From the NCBI GenBank assembly GCA_029247135.1, contig JAQWLS010000006.1:1-40037 (forward strand): a stretch of 40,037 nucleotides of DNA. The letters run 5' to 3'. Under the pieces are notes generated by a model. It searched no databases. It was not told the origin of the DNA and saw only the letters and a program-made list of their open reading frames with translations. The translations under genes were made by a program, and so were the position numbers. The stretch comes from Dehalococcoidia bacterium (GTDB lineage: Bacteria > Chloroflexota > Dehalococcoidia > UBA2979). Below are positions 30,654-38,884 of this stretch, one piece after another. Every line of letters begins with the position of its first letter. Position 1 is the stretch's first letter.

Positions 30654-31094
30654 CTATGAGTTGCGCTCGTTAATCGTAGCTGCATGCTCCGTGAAATGAG
30701 TACCTGACCGGACCATAGCAGCCCCAATTGTTGCGTCCCAGTCCATGCTTTCCGGGCGTTCGACTGGCTTGACCATGTCGTGATCTTCTACGTATCTAAA
30801 GACCCGATTCAGTATTTCAAGTGACGCGTCCAATGCCGGAATTACGTCGGCGGACGCAGCAAACTCACCACCAGTTTTTTCCGCAGGTCGCGCGTCCATT
30901 GCGGTAGCAACCACTCCGGCAAAAAAGCCTACTGCGCCTACGGTATGTTCAGCAACCTTTCGGGCGGACCATGTTTCTTCACCACCATCGCTACCAGCAT
31001 CGGCTTCCCAGTCGCCGTTGAACGACTCAACTGCGTCTCTAAAAGCTTGAGCTGCTGCCGCGATTTGTTCTCGTGTTTCATCTGAGTTTGCCAT
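30654..31094 (-). CDS. DinB/maleylpyruvate-isomerase-like helical protein
   Basis: 146 residues, mostly helical. The WSARKVAEHTVGAVGFF segment resembles the conserved W...vvxHl start of DinB/MDMPI-fold helix 2, and THFTEHAATI near the end could supply a second metal-ligand His pair. An Asp/Glu-rich stretch (about 28-40) interrupts the first helix region. Members bind metal and sometimes catalyse thiol-dependent isomerisation; the activity here is unknown. It is monocistronic, about 100 bases downstream of the dehydrogenase gene on the same strand. Confidence 0.65.
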   Translation of the reverse strand: MANSDETREQIAAAAQAFRDAVESFNGDWEADAGSDGGEETWSARKVAEHTVGAVGFFAGVVATAMDARPAEKTGGEFAASADVIPALDASLEILNRVFRYVEDHDMVKPVERPESMDWDATIGAAMVRSGTHFTEHAATINERNS

Positions 31095-31195
31095 TTAGTT
31101 CTATCCCGTCATGTGCACTTAGTTAATTGGTGCGCTTAGGGTAGCGCACGACGCCGGAATAGTGTTGACAAGCCGGAAGAGCTGATGAGTTATGG

Positions 31196-32251
31196 CTAGA
31201 GGGAAGCGATCACAGACCTGGTAAATTGTTCGGTAGTGCCGTTTCCACCTTGGTCTTTCGGTAGATTTTCTTTGTTAGCATAAACCGTTCGAATTGAGGT
31301 TTTTAGGGTATTAGCTGCGACTGGGAGATTGAGATACTCGAGCATCATTGCTGCTGAAAGCATAGTGGCAGTAGGATTGATGATTCCGAGACCTTCTATA
31401 TCCGGAGCTGATCCGTGAACTGGCTCAAAGTAAGCGTATTCGTCACCGTAGCATCCGGACGGAGCAACCCCTAGTCCTCCTACTAGGGCAGAGGCTTCGT
31501 CAGATAAAATATCCCCGTATTGGTTTGGAAGCAGCACAACATCAAGTGTTTCCGGTTCCACAATAATGCGACGTGCAAAATCATCGATGATGAAGTCGTT
31601 GTATTCGATATCTGAATAGTTTTCTGCAATTTCAGTGACAATTTCTCTAAAGAAACCATCAGCTGTAGGTAACGTATTGTGCTTGCACGACATCGTCACC
31701 TTACCCGGGTAACCAGCTTGCTTTCGGCGCCGGGCCATTTGGAATGCATAATGAGCGATTCGTTCAGTTGCCGCACGTGTAATGACCTTCACAGCAAATC
31801 GACCATCGCCTAAAGCAGGGATCCCGGTTCCTCGGTATGACGTGAGTTTGAGCGGGCGCAGTAAATCGAGATCCCCTTCAACTGCCGCGTAGAGGTCTTC
31901 CGTATTTTCGCGAACAATTACAAAGTCAATATTATTTGGATTGCTGAGAGGCGACTTGATCCCTTCAATGTATGAAACTGGACGTATGTTAGCGTATGTA
32001 GCCTTACCCCATCGTAAATACGAAATAGCTCCCGTACGACGAGACGTTGCGCCAAAAAGGGTTGCATCTGAGGAATCAATTGCTTCACGGCATTCGTTGC
32101 TCAAAGTCTCACCAAACTGGCCGACTGGTCCGATTCCTTCATCTACTACAAGAATATCAATGTCCGGAATAAGTTCTCGAAGGACGAGTACCGTGGCGGC
32201 CATAGCCTCAGGTGCGGCCTGATCTCCGGGGACTACGCATATTTGTGTCAT
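31196..32251 (-). CDS. Isocitrate/isopropylmalate dehydrogenase family enzyme
   Basis: 351 residues. The family signature is FVIVRENTEDLYAAVEG (Tyr121), with the substrate-binding arginine region YANIRPV and the metal/NAD motif LLPNQYGDILSDEASALVGGLG. A lysine in MSCKHNTLPTADGFF matches the second catalytic position. FEPVHGSAPDIEG is the adenine-binding loop. It oxidatively decarboxylates a 2-hydroxy acid. Its sequence could fit isocitrate, homoisocitrate, isopropylmalate or tartrate/D-malate dehydrogenases; no leuCD or TCA genes lie nearby to decide. It is followed on the same strand by the DinB-like gene and preceded by an SDR. Confidence 0.88.
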   Translation of the reverse strand: MTQICVVPGDQAAPEAMAATVLVLRELIPDIDILVVDEGIGPVGQFGETLSNECREAIDSSDATLFGATSRRTGAISYLRWGKATYANIRPVSYIEGIKSPLSNPNNIDFVIVRENTEDLYAAVEGDLDLLRPLKLTSYRGTGIPALGDGRFAVKVITRAATERIAHYAFQMARRRKQAGYPGKVTMSCKHNTLPTADGFFREIVTEIAENYSDIEYNDFIIDDFARRIIVEPETLDVVLLPNQYGDILSDEASALVGGLGVAPSGCYGDEYAYFEPVHGSAPDIEGLGIINPTATMLSAAMMLEYLNLPVAANTLKTSIRTVYANKENLPKDQGGNGTTEQFTRSVIASL

Positions 32252-32340
32252 ACCAAAGAGAGTAGGGGATCTGACTATCTTTGTGTTTCACTCAGGTCTT
32301 TAACATGAGCTCTTTGGCTCGAGGGTGAGAATTCTTGGAT

Positions 32341-33117
32341 CTATTGAGAGTAGGATGTTTTGCCTCGTACTGCATCAAGTTCACGCAAGTCTGCAATCGT
32401 TACGACGTTGCCTGTGTAATCGTTATCGTTATTTGTGATCCAAAGACATGCATCTGTCATAACAATGGGATCTTCGAAGTCCATCTCTTTTGCGCGGTCG
32501 CCGAGAGTAAATACGTAACCCTCGCTCCATACTGATAGATCCAATCGTATAGCGTTGACACTCACGCCAGTTCCTGCGAGCTCGCTCGCTAGAGCCTCCG
32601 ACATTCCTTCTAAAGCGCGCTTTGTTGTAGTGTAAGAAACTCGTCCCATTTCAGGATTTACCGAGGCACTCGAAGAAATATTAATCACGCGACCATAACC
32701 GCGCTCAATCATGCCAGGGCACAACTCCTGCATGAGGATTAGAGGAGCATTGACATTTATTTCTAAGGCTAATCGCCAAAGTTTCATGCCGGCATCAAGC
32801 GTTGAACCAATTGGAGCGATGGCTGCGTTATTTATCAGCACATCGACTTTTCCAAATTCAGTTAGGGCAGCTCTTGCTGACGATTCGCATTCGTCAGGAT
32901 TATTTAAGTTTGCGCCAATCGATAAAACTTTTGCACCGTTTTCACGGGCGAGTTCGGCGGTGTCATCCACCGTTCCAGGTAGTTTTGTAGGAGAGGTCGC
33001 CGTAGATCTAGCAACTAAAACCAAATCGTAACCAGCTTTGGCATAGTCAATTGCAAGTTGTTTTCCAATACCGCGGCTGGCTCCAGTGATAAATGCAACT
33101 GGTTTCTCTATGCTCAT
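32341..33117 (-). CDS. Short-chain dehydrogenase/reductase
   Basis: 258 residues. The cofactor motif is TGASRGIG (11-18), followed by INNAA (95-99), the catalytic Ser149 in INISSSAS, Tyr162 and Lys166 in SYTTTKRAL. VARST after beta-2 would fit NADP with an Arg at the ribose end. Classical SDR length. The C-terminal substrate loop is short and the end carries ITNNDNDYTGNVVTIADL. The substrate is unknown. GGGGG precedes the ATG. It is co-oriented with the dehydrogenase gene 89 bases downstream. Confidence 0.92.
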   Translation of the reverse strand: MSIEKPVAFITGASRGIGKQLAIDYAKAGYDLVLVARSTATSPTKLPGTVDDTAELARENGAKVLSIGANLNNPDECESSARAALTEFGKVDVLINNAAIAPIGSTLDAGMKLWRLALEINVNAPLILMQELCPGMIERGYGRVINISSSASVNPEMGRVSYTTTKRALEGMSEALASELAGTGVSVNAIRLDLSVWSEGYVFTLGDRAKEMDFEDPIVMTDACLWITNNDNDYTGNVVTIADLRELDAVRGKTSYSQ

Positions 33118-33202
33118 AATTGCCCCCTTGATGATTGTCTATATGTCTAAGAGTCTACAATAGAGTGGTGGATCTGGTGAGTGGAATAGAGTGAGGATTA
33201 GC

Positions 33203-33430
33203 ATGCGAGTATCAGAAGATTTACACACTCAATACATGACAGCATATTCGGCTTGGCTTGAACAAATCACGGCGGTTCATAGTTTTTTCTTTGAGGAGAG
33301 TGCGCTGCGCCCGGATAAGGTGAAGGGTTTACTAAATCGAGAAGCTAATGCAAAGGATAAATATGACCTAGCTCGACTCAAGTTACTCGGGCTCGATTCC
33401 GATAGCTCACAGTCGTCGACAGATTATTAA
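33203..33430 (+). CDS. Small hypothetical protein upstream of the CcdA-like gene
   Basis: 75 residues from the ATG at 33203, chosen because GAGGAT lies 6 bases upstream; a GTG at 33191 is the longer alternative. The sequence is helical with several aromatic residues (QYMTAYSAWLEQITAVHSFFFEE) and a basic middle (DKVKGLLNREANAKDKYDLARLK). There is no membrane segment or Cys. Its stop codon (33428-33430) directly abuts the ATG of the next gene at 33431, so the two are translationally linked. I recognise no family. Confidence 0.7.
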   Translation: MRVSEDLHTQYMTAYSAWLEQITAVHSFFFEESALRPDKVKGLLNREANAKDKYDLARLKLLGLDSDSSQSSTDY

Positions 33431-34201
33431 ATGATTGCTAAGAGTGCAGGATCTGATTCGGGCTACGTCAGAGCAATACTTCTCGGGGGAGCGATCGCTC
33501 TAGGTTGGTCGCCGTGCATAGGGCCCATTTTGGGCTTTGTTTTAGTTCTAGCAGCGACAAGCGAACAGGTGGCCCGCGGAGCGTTATTATTATTGTTTTT
33601 TGGCTTTGGTTTAGGCCTATGGTTTCTAATTATTGCTGTCGGATTTCAGCAAATATGGCCTAGGATTCATCGAACTGAGAAATTTTTTAAGCGGTACACC
33701 TTGGTTAATGGAATTCTCCTAACTTCATTCGGGGGACTCTTGTTGGTAGGTGGAATTGATATTTGGTCACGTATCAGCTCGAGAGTCCTACGATTTGGAT
33801 CGATCATTCCGGCGTTTGAGACTTTCGAACAAAATTTAGTTCAATATGTTGATGGTCCAGCAGGACTGGTGACCGCTTTTCTCGCGGGGGTAATAGCGTT
33901 CGCTTCTCCGTGTGTCTTACCACTAGTGCCCGTGTTTTTTGTGCATATTGGTGGTGACCTTGCGTTGACACCTAATAAGCGCCACGATCAAAAAAGATTT
34001 ATTCTCCAAACTTTACTATTCATTCTTGCGTTCTCAGTCACATTTGCTGCGTTAGGTGCATCAGTTGGACTCGCTGGTGGAGCAATTCTTTCAAGGATTG
34101 ACTGGGCACTTCGGCCGATTGGTGCAGTAGTCATAGTTCTTGGCTTGAACATGCTTGGGTTAATCAACTTACGCTACCTGAATCGGACGTTTCAATTGTG
34201 A
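33431..34201 (+). CDS. CcdA/DsbD-type thiol-disulfide membrane protein with halves in swapped order
   Basis: 256 residues with six or more membrane segments. CcdA proteins carry reducing power across the membrane using one Cys in each of two related halves. The usual order is an N-terminal half with FLSPCVLPLVP and a C-terminal half with GWTPCIGPxLG. Here GWSPCIGPILGF (Cys29) comes first with its typical follow-up VARGALLLLFFGFGLGLWF, and FASPCVLPLVPVFF (Cys161) comes second with its typical AFSVTFAALGASVG and GLNMLGLINLRYL. A linker of about 35 residues (111-145) joins them. So the family is clear and the order is reversed. No thioredoxin-fold partner or cytochrome c gene lies nearby. Stop overlaps the ATG of the downstream region. 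Confidence 0.85.
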   Translation: MIAKSAGSDSGYVRAILLGGAIALGWSPCIGPILGFVLVLAATSEQVARGALLLLFFGFGLGLWFLIIAVGFQQIWPRIHRTEKFFKRYTLVNGILLTSFGGLLLVGGIDIWSRISSRVLRFGSIIPAFETFEQNLVQYVDGPAGLVTAFLAGVIAFASPCVLPLVPVFFVHIGGDLALTPNKRHDQKRFILQTLLFILAFSVTFAALGASVGLAGGAILSRIDWALRPIGAVVIVLGLNMLGLINLRYLNRTFQL

Positions 34202-34210
34202 TGACTAACC

Positions 34211-34696
34211 ATGTTGCCATCGAAGAGGAATCAGACGAGAATTGTATCTATTATGAGTGAAGAACTTGATGGTTTGAATTTGAGCGAGTTGATAGAAGCA
34301 ATTGCACAGGAAGAGGTGCTAATTGTCCGTTTTCAAAATTTTGAAGAACGGCTTCTATTAGACATGCGGCTTGGTGAAGATGAGCAGCCACTCGTGCGAA
34401 TGGTGGGTCCTGTTTCGTCGGCCGAAGAACGTTACGCAGAACTTCGGCAGATTCGACCTGAAGTAGCACTGCCAGAGAGAATCATGGTTGTCCCGTGGCC
34501 TCGCTCGTTCAGTGAGATGCAACGACTGGGTCTTTGGGACGAGATCAGTTCACGAATCCTGAAGGTCGCTGGTGATTCTGCAACCGCGCTGACACGAGAG
34601 CTACGTACTGATATCGAACGCCTTGAAATGTTGGAATTAGCCGCAATTATTCGGGGAGATATTGGTTATGAAACCTTATGGGAACGCGATGATTAA
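34211..34696 (+). CDS. Hypothetical acidic protein
   Basis: Up to 161 residues; ATG codons at 34211 and 34253 (MSEELDG, 147 residues) are both possible and neither has a clear ribosome binding site. The sequence is soluble and acidic, with a central strand-rich part (EVLIVRFQNFEERLLLDMRLG, PLVRMVGPVSSAEERYAELRQIRPE, RIMVVPWPRSFSEM) and a helical end. The 14 extra residues from the upper start are basic and may not be translated. It follows the CcdA-like gene by 9 bases, so it is probably in the same transcript. I do not recognise the family. Confidence 0.65.
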   Translation: MLPSKRNQTRIVSIMSEELDGLNLSELIEAIAQEEVLIVRFQNFEERLLLDMRLGEDEQPLVRMVGPVSSAEERYAELRQIRPEVALPERIMVVPWPRSFSEMQRLGLWDEISSRILKVAGDSATALTRELRTDIERLEMLELAAIIRGDIGYETLWERDD

Positions 34697-34752
34697 CGGA
34701 TCCATAACTAGTCTTCTGATAACCTTTTTCTATTAACACCACGATTGAAAAC

Positions 34753-35799
34753 ATGAACAATATAATTGATTTGCGCTCTGACACAGTTACAAAACCATCG
34801 CAGAATATGCGACTGGCAATCCAGGCTGCCGAGGTTGGTGATGATCATTCTGGTGAAGACCCATCTATTAACCGACTGGAGTCGGTGGCCGCGGATTTTA
34901 CGGGCAAGGAAGCGGCACTCTACGTTCCATCAGGTACGATGTCGAATCTGGTCGCACTCCTCACACATTGCCAACGAGGGGACGAGGTCATCACGGGTAG
35001 CGAATCTCATATAAATAACCACGAGGGTATGGGTGCCTTCACCTTGGGTGGATTTTCTGTCCGAACGGTGACCAATGACTTCCGGGGTCGAATTAATCCA
35101 AGTGATATAACTGACGCATGCAGGCAAGAATGGCCTAGAACGAAAGTTATATGCCTGGAAAACACACATAATCGTTGCGGTGGTAGTGCTATCCCGAAGA
35201 GCGATATTAGTGAGATTGCAGCAATTGCACAAGAACGCGGAATCCAATTGCATATTGACGGAGCAAGAATTGCAAATGCAGCCGTGGCACTAGAAACAGA
35301 TGTTGCATCGCTAGTGGCAGATGCCGACTCCGTCTCATTTTGTTTTTCGAAAGGACTGGGAGCTCCGGTAGGCTCGGTTTTGTGTGGAACCAGAGATTTC
35401 ATAACGGAGGCTCGCCATAATCGACGTTTGGTTGGTGGAGCAATGCGTCAAGGCGGAGTGATTGCTGAAGGGGCTTATTACGCTCTCACGCATAATTTTG
35501 ATCGATTGGCTGAAGATCATGAAAATGCTCAACTACTCCGACACCGGATCGAAGGTTTACCGGGCATTAATTTGGACCCGGCTGGCTGCGACACCAACTT
35601 AGTGTTTTTCGATCTTGATTTAGAATTTGATGGTGATGCTTTTCGATCGAAACTCAGTGAACTTGGTGTTCGCTGTTCTGGGACAAGCAAACAAAGAATT
35701 CGTATGGCTTGTCACTTGGACATCTCCAAGGGGGATGTCGAGCGCGCTGCGAAATTAATTGCGCAGACTTTAGGTGAGATGGAGGCAGAATCATCATAG
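34753..35799 (+). CDS. ltaE: Low-specificity L-threonine aldolase
   Basis: 348 residues, a PLP fold-type I enzyme. IDLRSDTVTKPS is the standard N-terminus, GDEVITGSESHI holds the stacking His86, LENTHNRCGG and HIDGARIANA (Asp169) contact the cofactor, and Lys200 in SFCFSKGLGAPVGS is the PLP lysine. RRLVGGAMRQGG is the usual follow-on. It cleaves threonine or allo-threonine to glycine and acetaldehyde, and acts on other beta-hydroxy amino acids. The stop overlaps the probable start of the next gene. Confidence 0.94.
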   Translation: MNNIIDLRSDTVTKPSQNMRLAIQAAEVGDDHSGEDPSINRLESVAADFTGKEAALYVPSGTMSNLVALLTHCQRGDEVITGSESHINNHEGMGAFTLGGFSVRTVTNDFRGRINPSDITDACRQEWPRTKVICLENTHNRCGGSAIPKSDISEIAAIAQERGIQLHIDGARIANAAVALETDVASLVADADSVSFCFSKGLGAPVGSVLCGTRDFITEARHNRRLVGGAMRQGGVIAEGAYYALTHNFDRLAEDHENAQLLRHRIEGLPGINLDPAGCDTNLVFFDLDLEFDGDAFRSKLSELGVRCSGTSKQRIRMACHLDISKGDVERAAKLIAQTLGEMEAESS

Positions 35800-36566
35800 T
35801 ACTTAAACGCTCGGTGTTTCTGGGGACTGCGTCGGTAATTTTTTTGATTTTTGCAACTCTCGGCTGTTCAGATTCGAATTCAAATCAAATTTCGACTGAT
35901 TCACTCACGCGGGCGTACCAACTAGCTGTTCCAGAGGAACTACGCTATGAGTTAACTAACGACCTAGGTGAACGTGTAGGACTTGGGGTATTTGAGTCGA
36001 AAATTAGTTCAACTAACCCGTCGATTATTGTGCTCCAAGAACGCTATAGCCGCCAGGATAATCCAGATGCAGGCGACATAATTACAACTCGAGTCTCGGG
36101 GGCTAATTTTTCAGCATTAGGTGGAGACCGAAAGGTAGCGAGTGTGAAACAACTTGAGGTTAAGGGAGTTTCGTATGCTTGGAAGATTTCAGAAAGCGAT
36201 GACGAAAGGCCTATGCTGCAGAAAACAGATAATTTGGATGACTCGAGCTCAATTAGAACAAAGAAGTTGCCCAACATGCCGATATATGCCAATTCCAGCT
36301 CATTTTGGTTATGGCGACAACTGCCCCTAGAAGTTGGTTATAGTGCAAGCTATATCGCGGTCGATCCGTTTGAAGAAAAATGGCAGTTGGTCAACATTAC
36401 TGTTCCCCAATCAGAAATTCTTAAGACACCCTTTGGCGAGATTCCAGTGTGGAGAGTTCTTGTGCGATCTGGACGAGCAACTCGATCTGCCTGGATTGAG
36501 CAGTCCAACCCTCATCGGGTGCTTAAATGGGACAATGGACTAACTGTTATGACTCTGGTTGACTGA
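35793..36566 (+). CDS. Lipoprotein of unknown function
   Basis: A lipobox TLGC is clear. The first standard start is GTG at 35814, which gives a signal peptide without any positive charge and has no ribosome binding site. The same frame is open further upstream and adds IVLKRS, the expected basic start, with GGAGG at 35781-35785. That places initiation at ATC 35793 or ATA 35796, overlapping the ltaE stop. From 35793 the lipidated Cys would be Cys25 of 257 residues. The mature part is rich in beta strands (KVASVKQLEVKGVSYAW, LEVGYSASYIAV, GEIPVWRVLVRSGRATRSAWIE) with no recognised domain. Its 3' end overlaps that of the opposite-strand gene by 20 bases. Confidence 0.7.
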   Translation: MIVLKRSVFLGTASVIFLIFATLGCSDSNSNQISTDSLTRAYQLAVPEELRYELTNDLGERVGLGVFESKISSTNPSIIVLQERYSRQDNPDAGDIITTRVSGANFSALGGDRKVASVKQLEVKGVSYAWKISESDDERPMLQKTDNLDDSSSIRTKKLPNMPIYANSSSFWLWRQLPLEVGYSASYIAVDPFEEKWQLVNITVPQSEILKTPFGEIPVWRVLVRSGRATRSAWIEQSNPHRVLKWDNGLTVMTLVD

Positions 36567-37167
36567 GTGATGCGGCGGCAATTTCGAGAGATTCAGTTGC
36601 TATGCCAAGCGTACCGACGATCTCAAATAAAGCTTGGCTTGATTCGGCTATTTCCTTTGGTAGTAATATCAGAGCACAGGCTCGATGGCGGTCACGTTCT
36701 TCGATAGTATGACCACTAGCAATGATTGCATCCGGCATTGCCGAATGGAGGTCTTGGAACCACTTCGTAATCTGCCATTCGAATACTCGTGCATCACCTT
36801 TGACTGCCAGAGCCGTGATTGATTTAGCGTGAGAAAAAAACGTATTATTCGTTGGGAACTCTTCGTTGCACTGAAAGTCCACACTCCACATGCCTGTGAT
36901 GTACTTACCCAACGAATGAACCACAAATTCCATGTGGCCGGACGAGTCAGAAAACTCTTCAAGTGAGCCTGAGAGAACGAGTTCGACACTGATAATAAGA
37001 TGAGTATCAGACACGCCTAGACTAACATTATGGACAGCCGGAGCCTGCTTTAAAGCGTAGGCACTGCTGTACAAGGATTGAAGGTCTGCACGAGATAAAT
37101 TCTCCCGAAGCTCAGCAACGATCACATGAATCGCCGTGTTAATAAAGTCTGTAGGTGCGTTAGTCAT
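36547..37167 (-). CDS. Hypothetical soluble protein, last gene of the ABC cluster
   Basis: 206 residues with no signal peptide or membrane span. The N-terminal half alternates strands and helices (VSLGVSDTHLIISVELVLSG, HMEFVVHSLGKYITGMWSVDF). The C-terminal half is mostly helical (FEWQITKWFQDLHSAMPDA, HRACALILLPKEIAESSQALFEIV). It starts 23 bases after the ABC ATPase gene on the same strand, so it is probably part of that transcript, but there is no evidence that it is a transporter component. I recognise no family. Confidence 0.7.
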   Translation of the reverse strand: MTNAPTDFINTAIHVIVAELRENLSRADLQSLYSSAYALKQAPAVHNVSLGVSDTHLIISVELVLSGSLEEFSDSSGHMEFVVHSLGKYITGMWSVDFQCNEEFPTNNTFFSHAKSITALAVKGDARVFEWQITKWFQDLHSAMPDAIIASGHTIEERDRHRACALILLPKEIAESSQALFEIVGTLGIATESLEIAAASLSQPES

Positions 37168-37190
37168 CGTCTTGTGAAATTCTCGTGACG

Positions 37191-38006
37191 TTACGGATTA
37201 CGTCGTGGCACAACCGGTGGGAGAAATGGATCCGTACTGCTGGAGTTGTCCATCAGCTTTGGAGAATCAGTCTTTGTATCGAGCCTTGACGATACGATTC
37301 CTTCGCCTAATGGAAGCAAGGCACCGTCCGCCATTTCTCGGACTAGATCAACGTGTTCCATTACGAAAGGATCATGGGTTGCCGTAATAATTGTTACTCC
37401 TGAATCTGCAACCTCGCGAAGTAAGCCGAAAATCTGTGCACCTGTAGTGGAATCGAGCTCGCCAGTCGGCTCATCAGCGATGATGAGGGGAGCATTATTT
37501 GCCAACGCTCGGGCGACCGCTACACGTTGTTGTTCCCCTCCAGATAATTCATAGGGGCGGTGGTCGGCCCGATGAGTCAACCCTACCTGTTCCAGCAGCT
37601 CTCGTGTTCTGTTTCCGCGTTCTCGTATTCCACTGCCAGCAATGCGAAGGGCGAGGTCAATATTTTCCGCGGCAGATAATAATGGGAGAAGGCCAAATGA
37701 CTGAAAGACAAATCCAATTTGCTCACGTCTAAACTTCGTGCTCTGCTTGTCAGAGAAGTGAGAGACCTCCTGGCCATTGATAACAACAGACCCCTCATCA
37801 GGTGTATCTAGGCCCGCAATGATATTTAATAGTGTGGTCTTGCCAGACCCCGATCTTCCAACTATTGCAATGAATTGCCCAGAGGGAATCTCCAGATTGA
37901 CCGCATTTACGGCAGTTACAACGGTTCCACCACTATCAAATCTTCGAGTTAGTTCCGATACGGTAATTAGATTATTTTGATCTGATTGCTGAACGTGACT
38001 TGCCAT
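37191..38006 (-). CDS. ABC transporter ATPase (MacB/LolD-like)
   Basis: 271 residues. Walker A is GRSGSGKTT (50-58), the signature LSGGEQQRVAVARAL (154-168) and Walker B LIIADEPTGELDS. FQSFGLLPLLSAAENIDL is the Q-loop region typical of the LolD/MacB/FtsE group that works with FtsX-type permeases. After about residue 228 there is a polar tail ending PVVPRRNP. AAGGAT lies 8 bases before the ATG. It is downstream of a second ATPase of the same group, 23 bases away. Likely role: mechanotransmission-type export or lipoprotein handling. The cargo is unknown. Confidence 0.9.
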   Translation of the reverse strand: MASHVQQSDQNNLITVSELTRRFDSGGTVVTAVNAVNLEIPSGQFIAIVGRSGSGKTTLLNIIAGLDTPDEGSVVINGQEVSHFSDKQSTKFRREQIGFVFQSFGLLPLLSAAENIDLALRIAGSGIRERGNRTRELLEQVGLTHRADHRPYELSGGEQQRVAVARALANNAPLIIADEPTGELDSTTGAQIFGLLREVADSGVTIITATHDPFVMEHVDLVREMADGALLPLGEGIVSSRLDTKTDSPKLMDNSSSTDPFLPPVVPRRNP

Positions 38007-38029
38007 GATGCTAATCCTTACAATTAAGT

Positions 38030-38884
38030 CTATTCACCTGTAATTTTGACCGATTGGCCATCTATTTCAATACGGGCCCGACGATCAATTCCAATGTCCT
38101 GCAGATATTCGCGAGGGATCTGAAGGCGACCGCTTCGATCGACAACTGCTAATTCGTCAACGGAGAAATCTTTTCCGATAACCGAAGAATTCCGGATAAG
38201 CTCCGTACTTGCTCGGCCATCTCGCATGGCTACCACGCGATCGACTCGGCTGGTGATTTCTCGATCATGCGTGACTATAACAACTGTGACGCCAGTGTTT
38301 CGATTGATTTTGCGTAGGACTTCGAAAACTTCGTCAGCGGTAGCACTGTCTAGCTCCCCCGTGGGCTCGTCAGCTAGTAGAAGCGGTGGCTGGTTAGCCA
38401 AAGCAACCCCAATTGCCACGCGCTGTTGCTCACCACCAGATAGTTCATTTGGTTTTCGCTTGTGTTTGTCACCAAGGCCAACAGCCTCTAAAAGCTCTCT
38501 TGCCCGGTTTTTTGCAGTCTTACGCTTAACGCCCTCAAGAATCATAGGTGCTTCTATATTTTGTTGAGCGGACAGATAAGGAATCAAATTACGTCCGGTT
38601 TGTTGCCAGATGAATCCCACTTCACGCCGTCTGTAATCCACGAGGTCATCATCGCTCATGCGCAATAGATCTCGGTCACCGACTGAGATTCTACCCGCTG
38701 AAGGAGTATCCAGGCCCGCAAGAATATTCAGGAATGTTGATTTTCCTGATCCTGAGGCACCGACAATTGCCATCATCTCGCCAGGAGCAACTCTGAGGTC
38801 GAGACCACGCAGCGCAACAACTTCCAGGTCCTCCGTTTTGTATATCTTAAATAACTCTTCAGCAAATATATAGGCGTCAGTCAT
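38030..38884 (-). CDS. ABC transporter ATPase with C-terminal AbrB-like domain
   Basis: 284 residues from the ATG at 38884, which overlaps the permease stop (TAATG). Walker A is GASGSGKST (42-50), the signature LSGGEQQRVAIGVAL (148-162) and Walker B LLLADEPTGELDS. WQQTGRNLIPYLSAQQNI replaces the usual Q-loop segment. Residues 246-284 (AVVDRSGRLQIPREYLQDIGIDRRARIEI) match the swapped-hairpin AbrB/SpoVT fold seen in transition-state regulators and antitoxins. That tail is not part of a normal LolD/MacB ATPase. A longer upstream frame to 39007 exists only as overlap with the permease gene. It sits between the permease and the second ATPase. Confidence 0.9.
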   Translation of the reverse strand: MTDAYIFAEELFKIYKTEDLEVVALRGLDLRVAPGEMMAIVGASGSGKSTFLNILAGLDTPSAGRISVGDRDLLRMSDDDLVDYRRREVGFIWQQTGRNLIPYLSAQQNIEAPMILEGVKRKTAKNRARELLEAVGLGDKHKRKPNELSGGEQQRVAIGVALANQPPLLLADEPTGELDSATADEVFEVLRKINRNTGVTVVIVTHDREITSRVDRVVAMRDGRASTELIRNSSVIGKDFSVDELAVVDRSGRLQIPREYLQDIGIDRRARIEIDGQSVKITGE

